Translations under genes and position numbers: made by a program
Shown here: in pieces, positions 1 through 5,655 of the stretch
Layout: every line of letters begins with the position of its first letter
Numbering within the stretch: the stretch's first letter is position 1
The notes under the pieces: generated by a model
What the model was told of the DNA's origin: nothing
Databases searched by the model: none
Seen by the model: only the letters and a program-made list of their open reading frames with translations
Assembly: GCA_052389555.1 (NCBI GenBank)
Contig: JBQTHV010000126.1
Location: 1 to 11,272, forward strand
Length of the DNA: 11,272 nt
Direction: 5' to 3'
Source of the DNA: JABFSM01 sp052389555
GTDB taxonomy: Bacteria; Gemmatimonadota; Gemmatimonadetes; Gemmatimonadales; GWC2-71-9

Positions 1-1
1 C

Positions 2-889
2 GACTTTCCCGAGGGCGCCTTTGTGGTGCGGGTCGCCGCGAACGACACGACCGTTCACCAGCGGGTTAGGGATCTCGCGGCCAGAGCCGGCGCCCGGGTT
101 GCCTCGCTTGGGACCGGCATGGCCGACCAGGGCACCGACCTGGGCAGCAACAGCGTCTTCTTCCTCCGCCCGGTCCGGGTAGGGCTCGTGGGAGGGCAGC
201 CGATCTCGGGCAACTCGTTCGGGTTCGCGATGTTCGCGTTCGACAACCGGCTCGAGTATCCCGTGATTCCCATCGACGCCTCGAACCTCGGCGGACCGGG
301 GCTGGATCAGGTGGACGTGCTGATCGTGCCATCCACGGGGGCCGGGGCGTTCGAGCGAACGCTGGGCGACCAGGGCCGCACCCGGATCGCCGATTGGGTG
401 CGGAGCGGTGGGACCCTGATCACGCTCGAAGGGGCGACGGCGTGGCTGGGGACCGAACGGCTGGGTCTGGCCCGGGTCCGGGTTAGGAGCGACAGCGTGC
501 GCGCCGACAGCGCAGGAGGCGCGCCGCTCCCGGCTTCCGTCCCGGGGGCGATCGCCCGCACGAGCGCCGATACCCTCTCGCCGCTACTCGCCGGGATCGG
601 CGCCGAGCTGCCGGTGTTGGTTAACAGCGGTCTGATCCTGACGGTCCCCCGGAACCTCCGAGCCGGCGAAGCGGTGGTGCGCTTCGCTTCCAAGGAACAG
701 CTCCGCCTGTCGGGCTACTTCTGGCCCGAGGTGCCTGACCGGCTTGCGGGCTCACCATACCTATGGACCGAAAGCGTGGGGCGGGGGAGGGTCATCGGGT
801 TCGCGGGAGATCCCAACTTCCGGGATATCTGGCGCGGGCTCCTGCCGCTCTTCGCGAACGCGGTGTTCCTTGGGCCGTCACTCCCTTGA
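2..889 (+). CDS. C-terminal part of a probable M14-type zinc carboxypeptidase (5' partial)
   Basis: The reading frame is open from the first bases, so the gene begins upstream; 295 residues are visible, ending at TGA 887-889. About residues 60-130 look like a class I glutamine-amidotransferase-like (flavodoxin-like) fold: a strand 'VRVGLVGG', a middle 'LDQVDVLIVPS', then a 'WVRSGGTLITLEGA' element. The end, 'GRGRVIGFAGDPNFRDIWRG...LFANAVFLGP', resembles the C-terminus of large secreted M14 zinc carboxypeptidases of Bacteroidota and Gemmatimonadota. The M14 catalytic domain with its zinc ligands would lie upstream and is not visible, so the assignment rests on the tail only. There is no sign of a functional link to the amino-acid operon that follows; the downstream promoter overlaps its stop codon. 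Two copies of the repeated 9-mer lie here (62-70, 479-487), each encoding Arg-Val-Arg with the AGG codon. It could instead be a stand-alone GATase1-like protein. Confidence 0.6.
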   Translation, partial: DFPEGAFVVRVAANDTTVHQRVRDLAARAGARVASLGTGMADQGTDLGSNSVFFLRPVRVGLVGGQPISGNSFGFAMFAFDNRLEYPVIPIDASNLGGPGLDQVDVLIVPSTGAGAFERTLGDQGRTRIADWVRSGGTLITLEGATAWLGTERLGLARVRVRSDSVRADSAGGAPLPASVPGAIARTSADTLSPLLAGIGAELPVLVNSGLILTVPRNLRAGEAVVRFASKEQLRLSGYFWPEVPDRLAGSPYLWTESVGRGRVIGFAGDPNFRDIWRGLLPLFANAVFLGPSLP

Positions 890-915
890 CAAAACCGCAG
901 GGGTTCGGGTACCCT
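886..915 (+). promoter_or_regulatory. Sigma-70-type promoter of the leu-ilv operon
   Basis: A perfect -35 hexamer TTGACA lies at 886-891 and contains the TGA stop of the upstream gene. After an 18-base spacer comes TACCCT at 910-915, which keeps the TA...T positions most conserved in -10 elements. A start 6-9 bases downstream falls at about 921-924, at the ATG of the leader ORF (924), so the transcript would be leaderless or nearly so. No Shine-Dalgarno precedes that ATG, which agrees. Inferred from sequence only. Confidence 0.65.
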
Positions 916-923
916 TGTCCCCC

Positions 924-1031
924 ATGACGTCGTTTGGCCTCGTCCTCCTGGTCCTCCTGGTCCTCTCGCTCATTCTGCTGGGGCGAGACGTCCGCGGCGT
1001 GCCGGGAAGAGGAGAGCCAGTAGCAGCGTAG
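924..1031 (+). CDS. Branched-chain amino acid leader peptide (attenuator, leuL/ilvL type)
   Basis: A 35-codon ORF from ATG 924 to TAG 1029-1031. Codons 6-19 read L-V-L-L-V-L-L-V-L-S-L-I-L-L: nine Leu, three Val, one Ile and a single Ser. Such a run just before an intrinsic terminator and leuA is the hallmark of leader peptides such as leuL and ilvL of enteric bacteria. The peptide has no expected function of its own; ribosome stalling on these codons when charged Leu, Val or Ile tRNA is short would set the fold of the RNA downstream. The tail is rich in Gly, Arg and Pro because its DNA also encodes RNA stem 2 (990-1000). The same frame is open further upstream (an ATG at 744), but that extension lies inside the previous gene and ahead of the promoter. 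A short membrane peptide is the alternative; the RNA structures make attenuation far more likely. Confidence 0.85.
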   Translation: MTSFGLVLLVLLVLSLILLGRDVRGVPGRGEPVAA

Positions 1032-1064
1032 TCGAAGTCTCCTGAATCACCCAGCGCCGCGGGC
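990..1064 (+). promoter_or_regulatory. Antiterminator helix (segments 2 and 3) of the leu-ilv attenuator
   Basis: Segment 990-1000 pairs with 1054-1064 over 11 positions: a perfect 8-bp core, 992-999 (CCGCGGCG) with 1055-1062 (CGCCGCGG), plus one G-C and two G-U pairs at the ends. It uses the same bases (1055-1064) that form the 5' arm of the terminator, so the two folds exclude each other. Segment 2 and the terminator's 3' arm share the word CGCGGCG. A ribosome stalled in the Leu/Val/Ile run (939-980) would leave most of segment 2 free and favour this fold and read-through. The protector (segment 1) is less clear: a local hairpin 964-971/981-988 and a bulged helix 975-981/1017-1026 enclosing segment 2 are both possible. 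Confidence 0.75.
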
Positions 1065-1085
1065 CGAAAGGTTCGCGGCGTTTTT
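1055..1085 (+). terminator. Intrinsic terminator (attenuator) ahead of leuA
   Basis: An 11-bp stem, 1055-1065 with 1070-1080 (nine Watson-Crick and two G-U pairs), is closed by a GAAA tetraloop at 1066-1069 and followed at once by TTTTT (1081-1085). It lies 24 bases after the leader-peptide stop and 31 bases before the leuA start, so it would stop the operon's own transcript unless the antiterminator forms. Confidence 0.88.
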
Positions 1086-1116
1086 CGTGTGTACGGTCCG
1101 GCACTGGAGCGCGGCG

Positions 1117-2667
1117 ATGACCCGGGACATTACGATCTTCGACACCACCCTGCGGGACGGGGAACAGGCCCCCGGCAACAGTCTCTCGACCGCGGAGAAG
1201 CTCCGCCTCGCGGAGCAGCTCGAGCTCCTCGGCGTCGATGTGCTGGAGGCCGGCTTCCCCGCCGCTTCCGAGGGAGACTACCGGGCCGTCGGAGCCATCG
1301 CGACGCAGCTCAAACGACCCATCGTGGCCGCGCTGGCCCGCTGCACACCCTCCGACATCGAGCTCGCGGGCGAGGCGCTGGGGCCCGCGATCCGGCCGCG
1401 CCTGCACGTGTTCCTCGCGACGTCGGATCTCCATCTTCGCGACAAGCTCCGGATCACGCGGGAGGAAGCGCTCGAGCGGATCCGGGCGGGCGTAACCCGC
1501 GCCCGGAGCTACACCGACGACGTGGAATTCTCCGCGGAAGATGCCAGCCGCACCGATCCCGATTTTCTGTGCCGTGCGGTCGAGACCGCGATTCAAGCCG
1601 GCGCGACCACCATCAATCTGCCGGACACAGTCGGCTATGCGATCCCGTCGGAATACGCCGCGATGTTCCGCTCCACCCGGGAACGGGTTCCCCATGCCGA
1701 CCGGGTGACCTGGAGCGCTCACTGCCACGACGATCTCGGTCTCGCGGTGGCGAATTCGCTCGCCGCCATCGAAGCAGGCGCCGGGCAAATCGAATGCACC
1801 ATCAACGGAATCGGCGAGCGGGCGGGGAACGCGGCCCTCGAGGAAATCGTCATGGCGATCGCGGTGCGCCGAGAGCTCAGGTGCCGCACCGGGATCACCA
1901 CCCAGGAGATCTACCGCACCAGTCAGCTCCTCTCCTTCCTGACGGGGGTGTTTCCGCCGCCCAACAAGGCGATCGTCGGCACCAATGCATTCGCCCACGA
2001 AGCCGGCATTCACCAGCACGGAATGCTGCGCAACGGCGCCACCTACGAGATCATGCGTCCGGATGCGGTGGGGATTCCGCATTCCACCCTCGTGCTAGGC
2101 AAGCACTCGGGACGGCATGCGCTGGAGCATCGCTACCGCGAGCTTGGCTATCGGCTGGAGGCGGCCCGGCTCGACGAGATCTATCGCGAGTTCGTCGCGC
2201 TGGCGGATCGCAAGCGGCGCATCCTCGACGAGGACCTGCTGGCCCTGCTGCACGACTCATTTCACGATGCGCCGGCGACCTACCAGCTCGCCGGTCTCGA
2301 GGTGACCTGCGGCAGCCTGCCGGCCTCGGCCACGGTCCGGCTCCGGGGTCCCTGGGAGGGAGAGCGGACCGCCCGGGCCACCGGCGACGGACCGATCGCG
2401 GCGGCGTTCACCGCGATCAGCCGGATTCTCCGGAGGCGAGCCGAGGTGATCAGCCTCCAGATCCGCTCGGTGACGCCGGGGCGCGACAGCGTGGGGCAGG
2501 CGTTTCTTCAGGCCCGGGTGGACGGCACCTCGCTGAGCGGGCAGGGAACCTCGACCGACATCGTGGAGGCCTGCGCCCGCGCGCTCATCCAGGCGCTCAA
2601 CAAGTCGCGCTACGCCGAGCATCTCGAGGTGAATGCGACCGACACCGGTTCGCTCTGGGGAGTCTAG
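1117..2667 (+). CDS. leuA: 2-isopropylmalate synthase
   Basis: First committed step of leucine synthesis: condenses 2-ketoisovalerate with acetyl-CoA to 2-isopropylmalate in the cytoplasm. The 516-residue product is of usual length. The HMGL-like TIM barrel (about 4-270) shows 'FDTTLRDGEQAPG' near the start (metal ligand D9, catalytic R13), the metal-binding H202-C-H204 pair in 'SAHCHDD', and 'GIGERAGN' ending at N238. The linker carries 'HEAGIHQHG' and 'LGKHSGRHAL'. The LeuA allosteric domain (about 389-505), which in this family gives feedback inhibition by leucine, is present with 'GQGTSTDIVEACARALIQALN'. Homocitrate or citramalate synthases are relatives, but the leu context and regulatory domain support LeuA. 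ATG 1117 has GGAG at 1106-1109 with a 7-base spacer; an open frame from 1087 adds ten residues before the conserved start. It is the first structural gene after the attenuator; ilvB begins one base after its stop. Confidence 0.96.
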   Translation: MTRDITIFDTTLRDGEQAPGNSLSTAEKLRLAEQLELLGVDVLEAGFPAASEGDYRAVGAIATQLKRPIVAALARCTPSDIELAGEALGPAIRPRLHVFLATSDLHLRDKLRITREEALERIRAGVTRARSYTDDVEFSAEDASRTDPDFLCRAVETAIQAGATTINLPDTVGYAIPSEYAAMFRSTRERVPHADRVTWSAHCHDDLGLAVANSLAAIEAGAGQIECTINGIGERAGNAALEEIVMAIAVRRELRCRTGITTQEIYRTSQLLSFLTGVFPPPNKAIVGTNAFAHEAGIHQHGMLRNGATYEIMRPDAVGIPHSTLVLGKHSGRHALEHRYRELGYRLEAARLDEIYREFVALADRKRRILDEDLLALLHDSFHDAPATYQLAGLEVTCGSLPASATVRLRGPWEGERTARATGDGPIAAAFTAISRILRRRAEVISLQIRSVTPGRDSVGQAFLQARVDGTSLSGQGTSTDIVEACARALIQALNKSRYAEHLEVNATDTGSLWGV

Positions 2668-2668
2668 C

Positions 2669-4363
2669 ATGCTGACCGGCGCCCAGATTCTCTGCCAGGT
2701 CCTCCTCGAGGAGGGCGTGGACCTGGTGTTCGGGTATCCCGGCGGAGCGATCATGCCGTTCTATCACGCCCTGCCGGAGCATTCCGGGTTACGTCATGTC
2801 CTGGTCCGGCACGAGCAGGCGGCCGCGCACGCCGCTGATGGGTATGCCCGCGCGAGCGGCCGCCCCGGGGTATGCGTGGCGACGTCGGGACCCGGCGCTA
2901 CCAATCTGGTGACGGGGCTCGCCACCGCCATGATGGACAGCTCGCCGGTCGTGGCTATCACCGGGCAGGTTGCCCGGAGCATGCTGGGCCGCGACGCGTT
3001 CCAGGAGACCGATATCATCGGGGTAACCCAGCCGATCACCAAGCATAGCACGCTGGTGGAGGACGCCGGCGAGCTGGCCGATCAGGTTCGGGAAGCCTTT
3101 GCGATCGCCCGGTCGGGCCGGCCCGGGCCGGTGCTGATCGACGTCCCCAAGGACGTGCAAAATCAAAAGGCCGAGTATCGCCCTGCAGGCCGCCGGGCGG
3201 ATCGCACCGAGCCGGCCGGCAGGAGCGTCCCGGACGGGACCGTGTTAGGAGAAGCGGCCCGACTGATCGCCCGGGCCGAGCGGCCGCTCATCATGGCGGG
3301 TCATGGGGTGCTGCTCGCCGGCGCGTCGGGCGAGCTGCGGTCCCTGGCGGAGCGCACCGGCATCCCGGTCATCACCACGCTGCTCGGGATCAGCAGCTTC
3401 CCGGAATCGCATCCGCTGCACCTCGGCATGCCCGGGATGCACGGGGAGGTGCACGTAAACCGTGCCATCCAGCACGCCGATCTGATCATCGGCATCGGGC
3501 TCCGGTTCGATGACCGGGTCACCGGCAACCTCAAGGGTTTCGCCCCGCGGGCGAGCATCATCCACATCGAGCTCGACCCGAGCGAGGTCGGTAAGAATGT
3601 CCCCGCCGCGCTGGCGCTGGTCGGGGACTGCCGGGCCGTTCTCACCGCGCTGCTGCGGATCGTGTCGCCGCGCGACTGCGCCGTCTGGCGAGCCGACATC
3701 GCGGGTTACGTTCAGCGCCGGGTCGAGCCCTATCGCGGCGGCCTGTCGCCCGAAGCGATTCTCGACGCGCTCCACCAGGCCACCGGGGGGCAGTGCACCA
3801 TCGTCACCGACGTGGGCCAGCACCAGATGTGGGTCGCCAAGCTCTTCCCCTATCGCCGGCTGAATACGCACATCACGTCCGGCGGGTTAGGCACGATGGG
3901 GTTTGCCGTGCCCGCGGCCATGGGCGTGAAGCTGGCGCGCCCCGGTGAGCCGGTCTGGGCGATTTCCGGAGACGGCGGCTTTCAGATGAACCTCCAGGAG
4001 ATCGCGACGATGGTGCAGGAAGCCATCCCGGTGAAGCTCGCGATCTTCAACAACGGCTACCTCGGCATGGTGCGGCAATGGCAGCAATTCTTCCACGAGC
4101 GCCGCTATTCGGCGACCCCGATCTGGAGTCCCGACTACGTGAAGCTGGCGGACGCGTACGGCGTACCGGGGTGGCGAGTGGACTCCGCGGCGCACGCTCC
4201 CGACGCCCTGCAGGCGGCCCTCAGGGCGCCGGGGCCCGCCCTGGTGGAATTCGTGATCGAGCAGGAAGCCAACGTGTTTCCCATGATTCCGCCGGGGGCT
4301 TCGCTGTCGGAAGCGATCGTGGCCGAGCCGGAGCCGGTGGCGGGCGCCGGCACGCCGGCATGA
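2669..4363 (+). CDS. ilvB: Acetolactate synthase large (catalytic) subunit
   Basis: Thiamine-diphosphate and FAD-dependent condensation of two pyruvates (or pyruvate with 2-ketobutyrate) to acetolactate (or acetohydroxybutyrate), the first common step of the valine and isoleucine pathways. 564 residues. The TPP PYR domain has 'FGYPGG' (about 21-26) and the catalytic glutamate E49 in 'VRHEQAAAHAADGYARA'; 'SGPGATN' and 'FQETDIIGVTQPITKH' are typical of AHAS. The middle domain carries 'GIGLRFDDRVTG'. The C-terminal domain has the TPP/Mg motif running from G434-D-G to N461-N462 ('NNGYLGMVRQWQ'). Start ATG 2669 is one base past the leuA stop, with GGGGAG at 2657-2662 and a 6-base spacer; an ATG at 2633 inside leuA is unlikely. 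Its TGA overlaps the ATG of the ACT-subunit ORF, as expected for two subunits of one enzyme. The repeat 9-mer at 3883-3891 supplies a rare TTA codon. Confidence 0.95.
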   Translation: MLTGAQILCQVLLEEGVDLVFGYPGGAIMPFYHALPEHSGLRHVLVRHEQAAAHAADGYARASGRPGVCVATSGPGATNLVTGLATAMMDSSPVVAITGQVARSMLGRDAFQETDIIGVTQPITKHSTLVEDAGELADQVREAFAIARSGRPGPVLIDVPKDVQNQKAEYRPAGRRADRTEPAGRSVPDGTVLGEAARLIARAERPLIMAGHGVLLAGASGELRSLAERTGIPVITTLLGISSFPESHPLHLGMPGMHGEVHVNRAIQHADLIIGIGLRFDDRVTGNLKGFAPRASIIHIELDPSEVGKNVPAALALVGDCRAVLTALLRIVSPRDCAVWRADIAGYVQRRVEPYRGGLSPEAILDALHQATGGQCTIVTDVGQHQMWVAKLFPYRRLNTHITSGGLGTMGFAVPAAMGVKLARPGEPVWAISGDGGFQMNLQEIATMVQEAIPVKLAIFNNGYLGMVRQWQQFFHERRYSATPIWSPDYVKLADAYGVPGWRVDSAAHAPDALQAALRAPGPALVEFVIEQEANVFPMIPPGASLSEAIVAEPEPVAGAGTPA

Positions 4364-5640
4364 CGGGCGAGACCCTTACGCTCCAGCTGGAGCCCGACCT
4401 CGCGATCCTAACCCGCGCGCTCGGTCTCCTGCGCCGCCGGCGGATTCCGGTGCGGGCCCTCGAGCTCACCGCCCCCGACGGGGCGGGGCGACGCCGGCTC
4501 ACCATTCAGTTGGAGACGGATTCCTCTACCACCGGTCGCCTGGCCTTGCTGTTGGCCAAGGTGGTCGGCATCACTCACATCCAGCAGGGAGGCCAGATCA
4601 TGAAGGTCTACTATGATCGCGATGCGGACCCGGCCCGGCGAGCGGGTCGGATCTTCGCCATTATCGGGTTCGGCAGCCAGGGACACGCCCACGCGCTGAA
4701 CCTGCGGGATAGCGGTGCGGCGGTCGTGGTCGGCCTGCGGCCGGGCAGTCCGTCGTGGAGCAAGGCTACCGCGGCCGGGCTGACGGTAACCCGCACGGCC
4801 GAAGCGGTCGCCGCGGCGGACACGATCATGATGCTGGTCCCCGACCAGGACGCGCGGGCCGTGTACGAGGCTGCCGTCGTGCCCGAGCTCCGGCCCGGCA
4901 AGACGCTGATGTTCGCCCACGGGTTCAACGTCCACTACGGCGAGATCGTGCCGCCCCAGGGCGTGGATGTCTCGATGGTCGCACCGAAGTCGCCCGGCCA
5001 CCTGGTGCGGAGCGAATACGAAGCGGGGCGAGGAGTCCCGGCGCTGGTGGCCGTGCATCAGGATGCCTCGGGGAATGCGCTGGCCGACGCGCTGAGCTAT
5101 GCAGCCGGGATCGGATGCACCCGGGCCGGCGTGCTGGCCACCAGCTTCAAGGAAGAAACCGAAACCGATCTCTTCGGTGAGCAAGCGGTGCTCTGCGGGG
5201 GCGTCACGGCGCTGGTCAAGACTGGCTTCGAAACGCTGGTGGAAGCGGGTTATGCCCCCGAGATGGCCTACTTCGAGTGTCTCCACGAGCTCAAGCTGAT
5301 CGTGGACTTGATGTACCGGGGCGGGTTGAGCTTCATGCGGTATTCGATCAGCGACACCGCCGAATATGGCGACTACACCCGGGGCCCCCGGGTGATCACC
5401 GAGGACACCCGGGCCGAGATGCGGCGCATCCTCGCGGCCATCCAGGATGGCAGCTTCGCCCGGGAATGGATCGAGGAAAACCTTGAGGGCCGTCCCAACT
5501 TCGATCGGATGCGACAGGCCGATCGCGAGCACCTGATCGAGCAGGTGGGGCGGCGGCTCCGCGCGATGATGCCGTGGTCCGAAGAAGCCAGGCGGGAGCC
5601 TGCCCCGAAGCGCGAGCCTCGTACCGCCGTTCCGGCCTGA
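4360..5640 (+). CDS. ACT-type acetolactate synthase small subunit reading in frame into ketol-acid reductoisomerase (fusion ORF)
   Basis: ATG 4360 overlaps the ilvB stop (ATGA). Residues 1-80 form a short ACT-like domain of IlvM type: 'LTLQLEPDLAILTRALGLLRRR', 'RRRLTIQLETD', and a final strand 'VVGITHI' resembling the 'VDVAHV' end of enteric IlvM. In enteric bacteria the equivalent subunit activates its catalytic partner and, in some isozymes, gives valine feedback. No stop follows: the frame runs straight into KARI at M81, so initiation here would give a 426-residue ACT-KARI fusion. KARI also has its own Shine-Dalgarno and start (4600), so both a fusion and free KARI are possible, and a free ACT subunit could arise only by processing. 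No clear ribosome site precedes 4360, which suggests coupling to ilvB. A sequencing indel that removed the ilvM stop is possible but would have had to leave both domains intact and in one frame. The 9-mer lies at 4407-4415. Confidence 0.72.
   Translation: MTGETLTLQLEPDLAILTRALGLLRRRRIPVRALELTAPDGAGRRRLTIQLETDSSTTGRLALLLAKVVGITHIQQGGQIMKVYYDRDADPARRAGRIFAIIGFGSQGHAHALNLRDSGAAVVVGLRPGSPSWSKATAAGLTVTRTAEAVAAADTIMMLVPDQDARAVYEAAVVPELRPGKTLMFAHGFNVHYGEIVPPQGVDVSMVAPKSPGHLVRSEYEAGRGVPALVAVHQDASGNALADALSYAAGIGCTRAGVLATSFKEETETDLFGEQAVLCGGVTALVKTGFETLVEAGYAPEMAYFECLHELKLIVDLMYRGGLSFMRYSISDTAEYGDYTRGPRVITEDTRAEMRRILAAIQDGSFAREWIEENLEGRPNFDRMRQADREHLIEQVGRRLRAMMPWSEEARREPAPKREPRTAVPA
4586..4592 (+). 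promoter_or_regulatory. Strong internal Shine-Dalgarno deciding an independent ilvC start
   Basis: AGGGAGG lies 7 bases before ATG 4600, inside codons for Gln-Gly-Gly of the upstream ACT domain. It is among the strongest ribosome sites in the window and stands exactly where KARI proteins normally begin, so free KARI is probably made even though the upstream frame does not stop. Confidence 0.75.
4600..5640 (+). CDS. ilvC: Ketol-acid reductoisomerase (class I), NADPH type
   Basis: Mg-dependent alkyl shift and NADPH reduction of acetolactate to 2,3-dihydroxyisovalerate (and the isoleucine counterpart). 346 residues from ATG 4600, class I length plus a short tail. The Rossmann domain has 'IIGFGSQGHAHALNL' (21-35); the cofactor loop 'GLRPGSPSWSKA' has the Arg and Ser residues that bind the NADPH phosphate. 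The knotted C-terminal domain has D190 and E194 ('ETDLFGEQ'), E226 and E230 ('ECLHELK'), and 'SISDTAEYGDYT' with S251; H107 lies in 'FAHGFNVHYG'. All expected metal and substrate residues are seen. The last ~20 residues, rich in Glu, Pro and Arg, are not conserved. The N-terminus 'MKVYYDRDAD' is the usual KARI start, supporting 4600 despite the longer in-frame ORF. leuC follows 7 bases after the stop. Confidence 0.95.
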   Translation: MKVYYDRDADPARRAGRIFAIIGFGSQGHAHALNLRDSGAAVVVGLRPGSPSWSKATAAGLTVTRTAEAVAAADTIMMLVPDQDARAVYEAAVVPELRPGKTLMFAHGFNVHYGEIVPPQGVDVSMVAPKSPGHLVRSEYEAGRGVPALVAVHQDASGNALADALSYAAGIGCTRAGVLATSFKEETETDLFGEQAVLCGGVTALVKTGFETLVEAGYAPEMAYFECLHELKLIVDLMYRGGLSFMRYSISDTAEYGDYTRGPRVITEDTRAEMRRILAAIQDGSFAREWIEENLEGRPNFDRMRQADREHLIEQVGRRLRAMMPWSEEARREPAPKREPRTAVPA

Positions 5641-5641
5641 C

Positions 5642-5655
5642 CTCTGCATGCAGAG
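5642..5655 (+). repeat. 14-bp perfect palindrome centred on the leuC start codon
   Basis: CTCTGCATGCAGAG is its own reverse complement. As RNA it could form a 5-bp stem with loop CAUG, placing the AUG (5648-5650) in the loop. It lies between ilvC and leuC where no Shine-Dalgarno is seen. A role in translation or as a protein site is speculation. Confidence 0.5.

Noticed and set aside
744..1031. 95-residue reading of the leader ORF from an upstream ATG
   Set aside because: The extension lies inside the 3' end of the previous gene in another frame and ahead of the promoter; only the part from ATG 924 fits the promoter and the attenuator.
970..2082. 370-codon minus-strand frame opposite leuA
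   Set aside because: Runs through the attenuator and leuA, has low-complexity composition and no family motif; a composition shadow.
1089..2675. 528-codon plus-strand frame in a second frame over leuA
   Set aside because: Arg/Gly/His-rich translation without motifs, while the overlapping frame is a clear LeuA.
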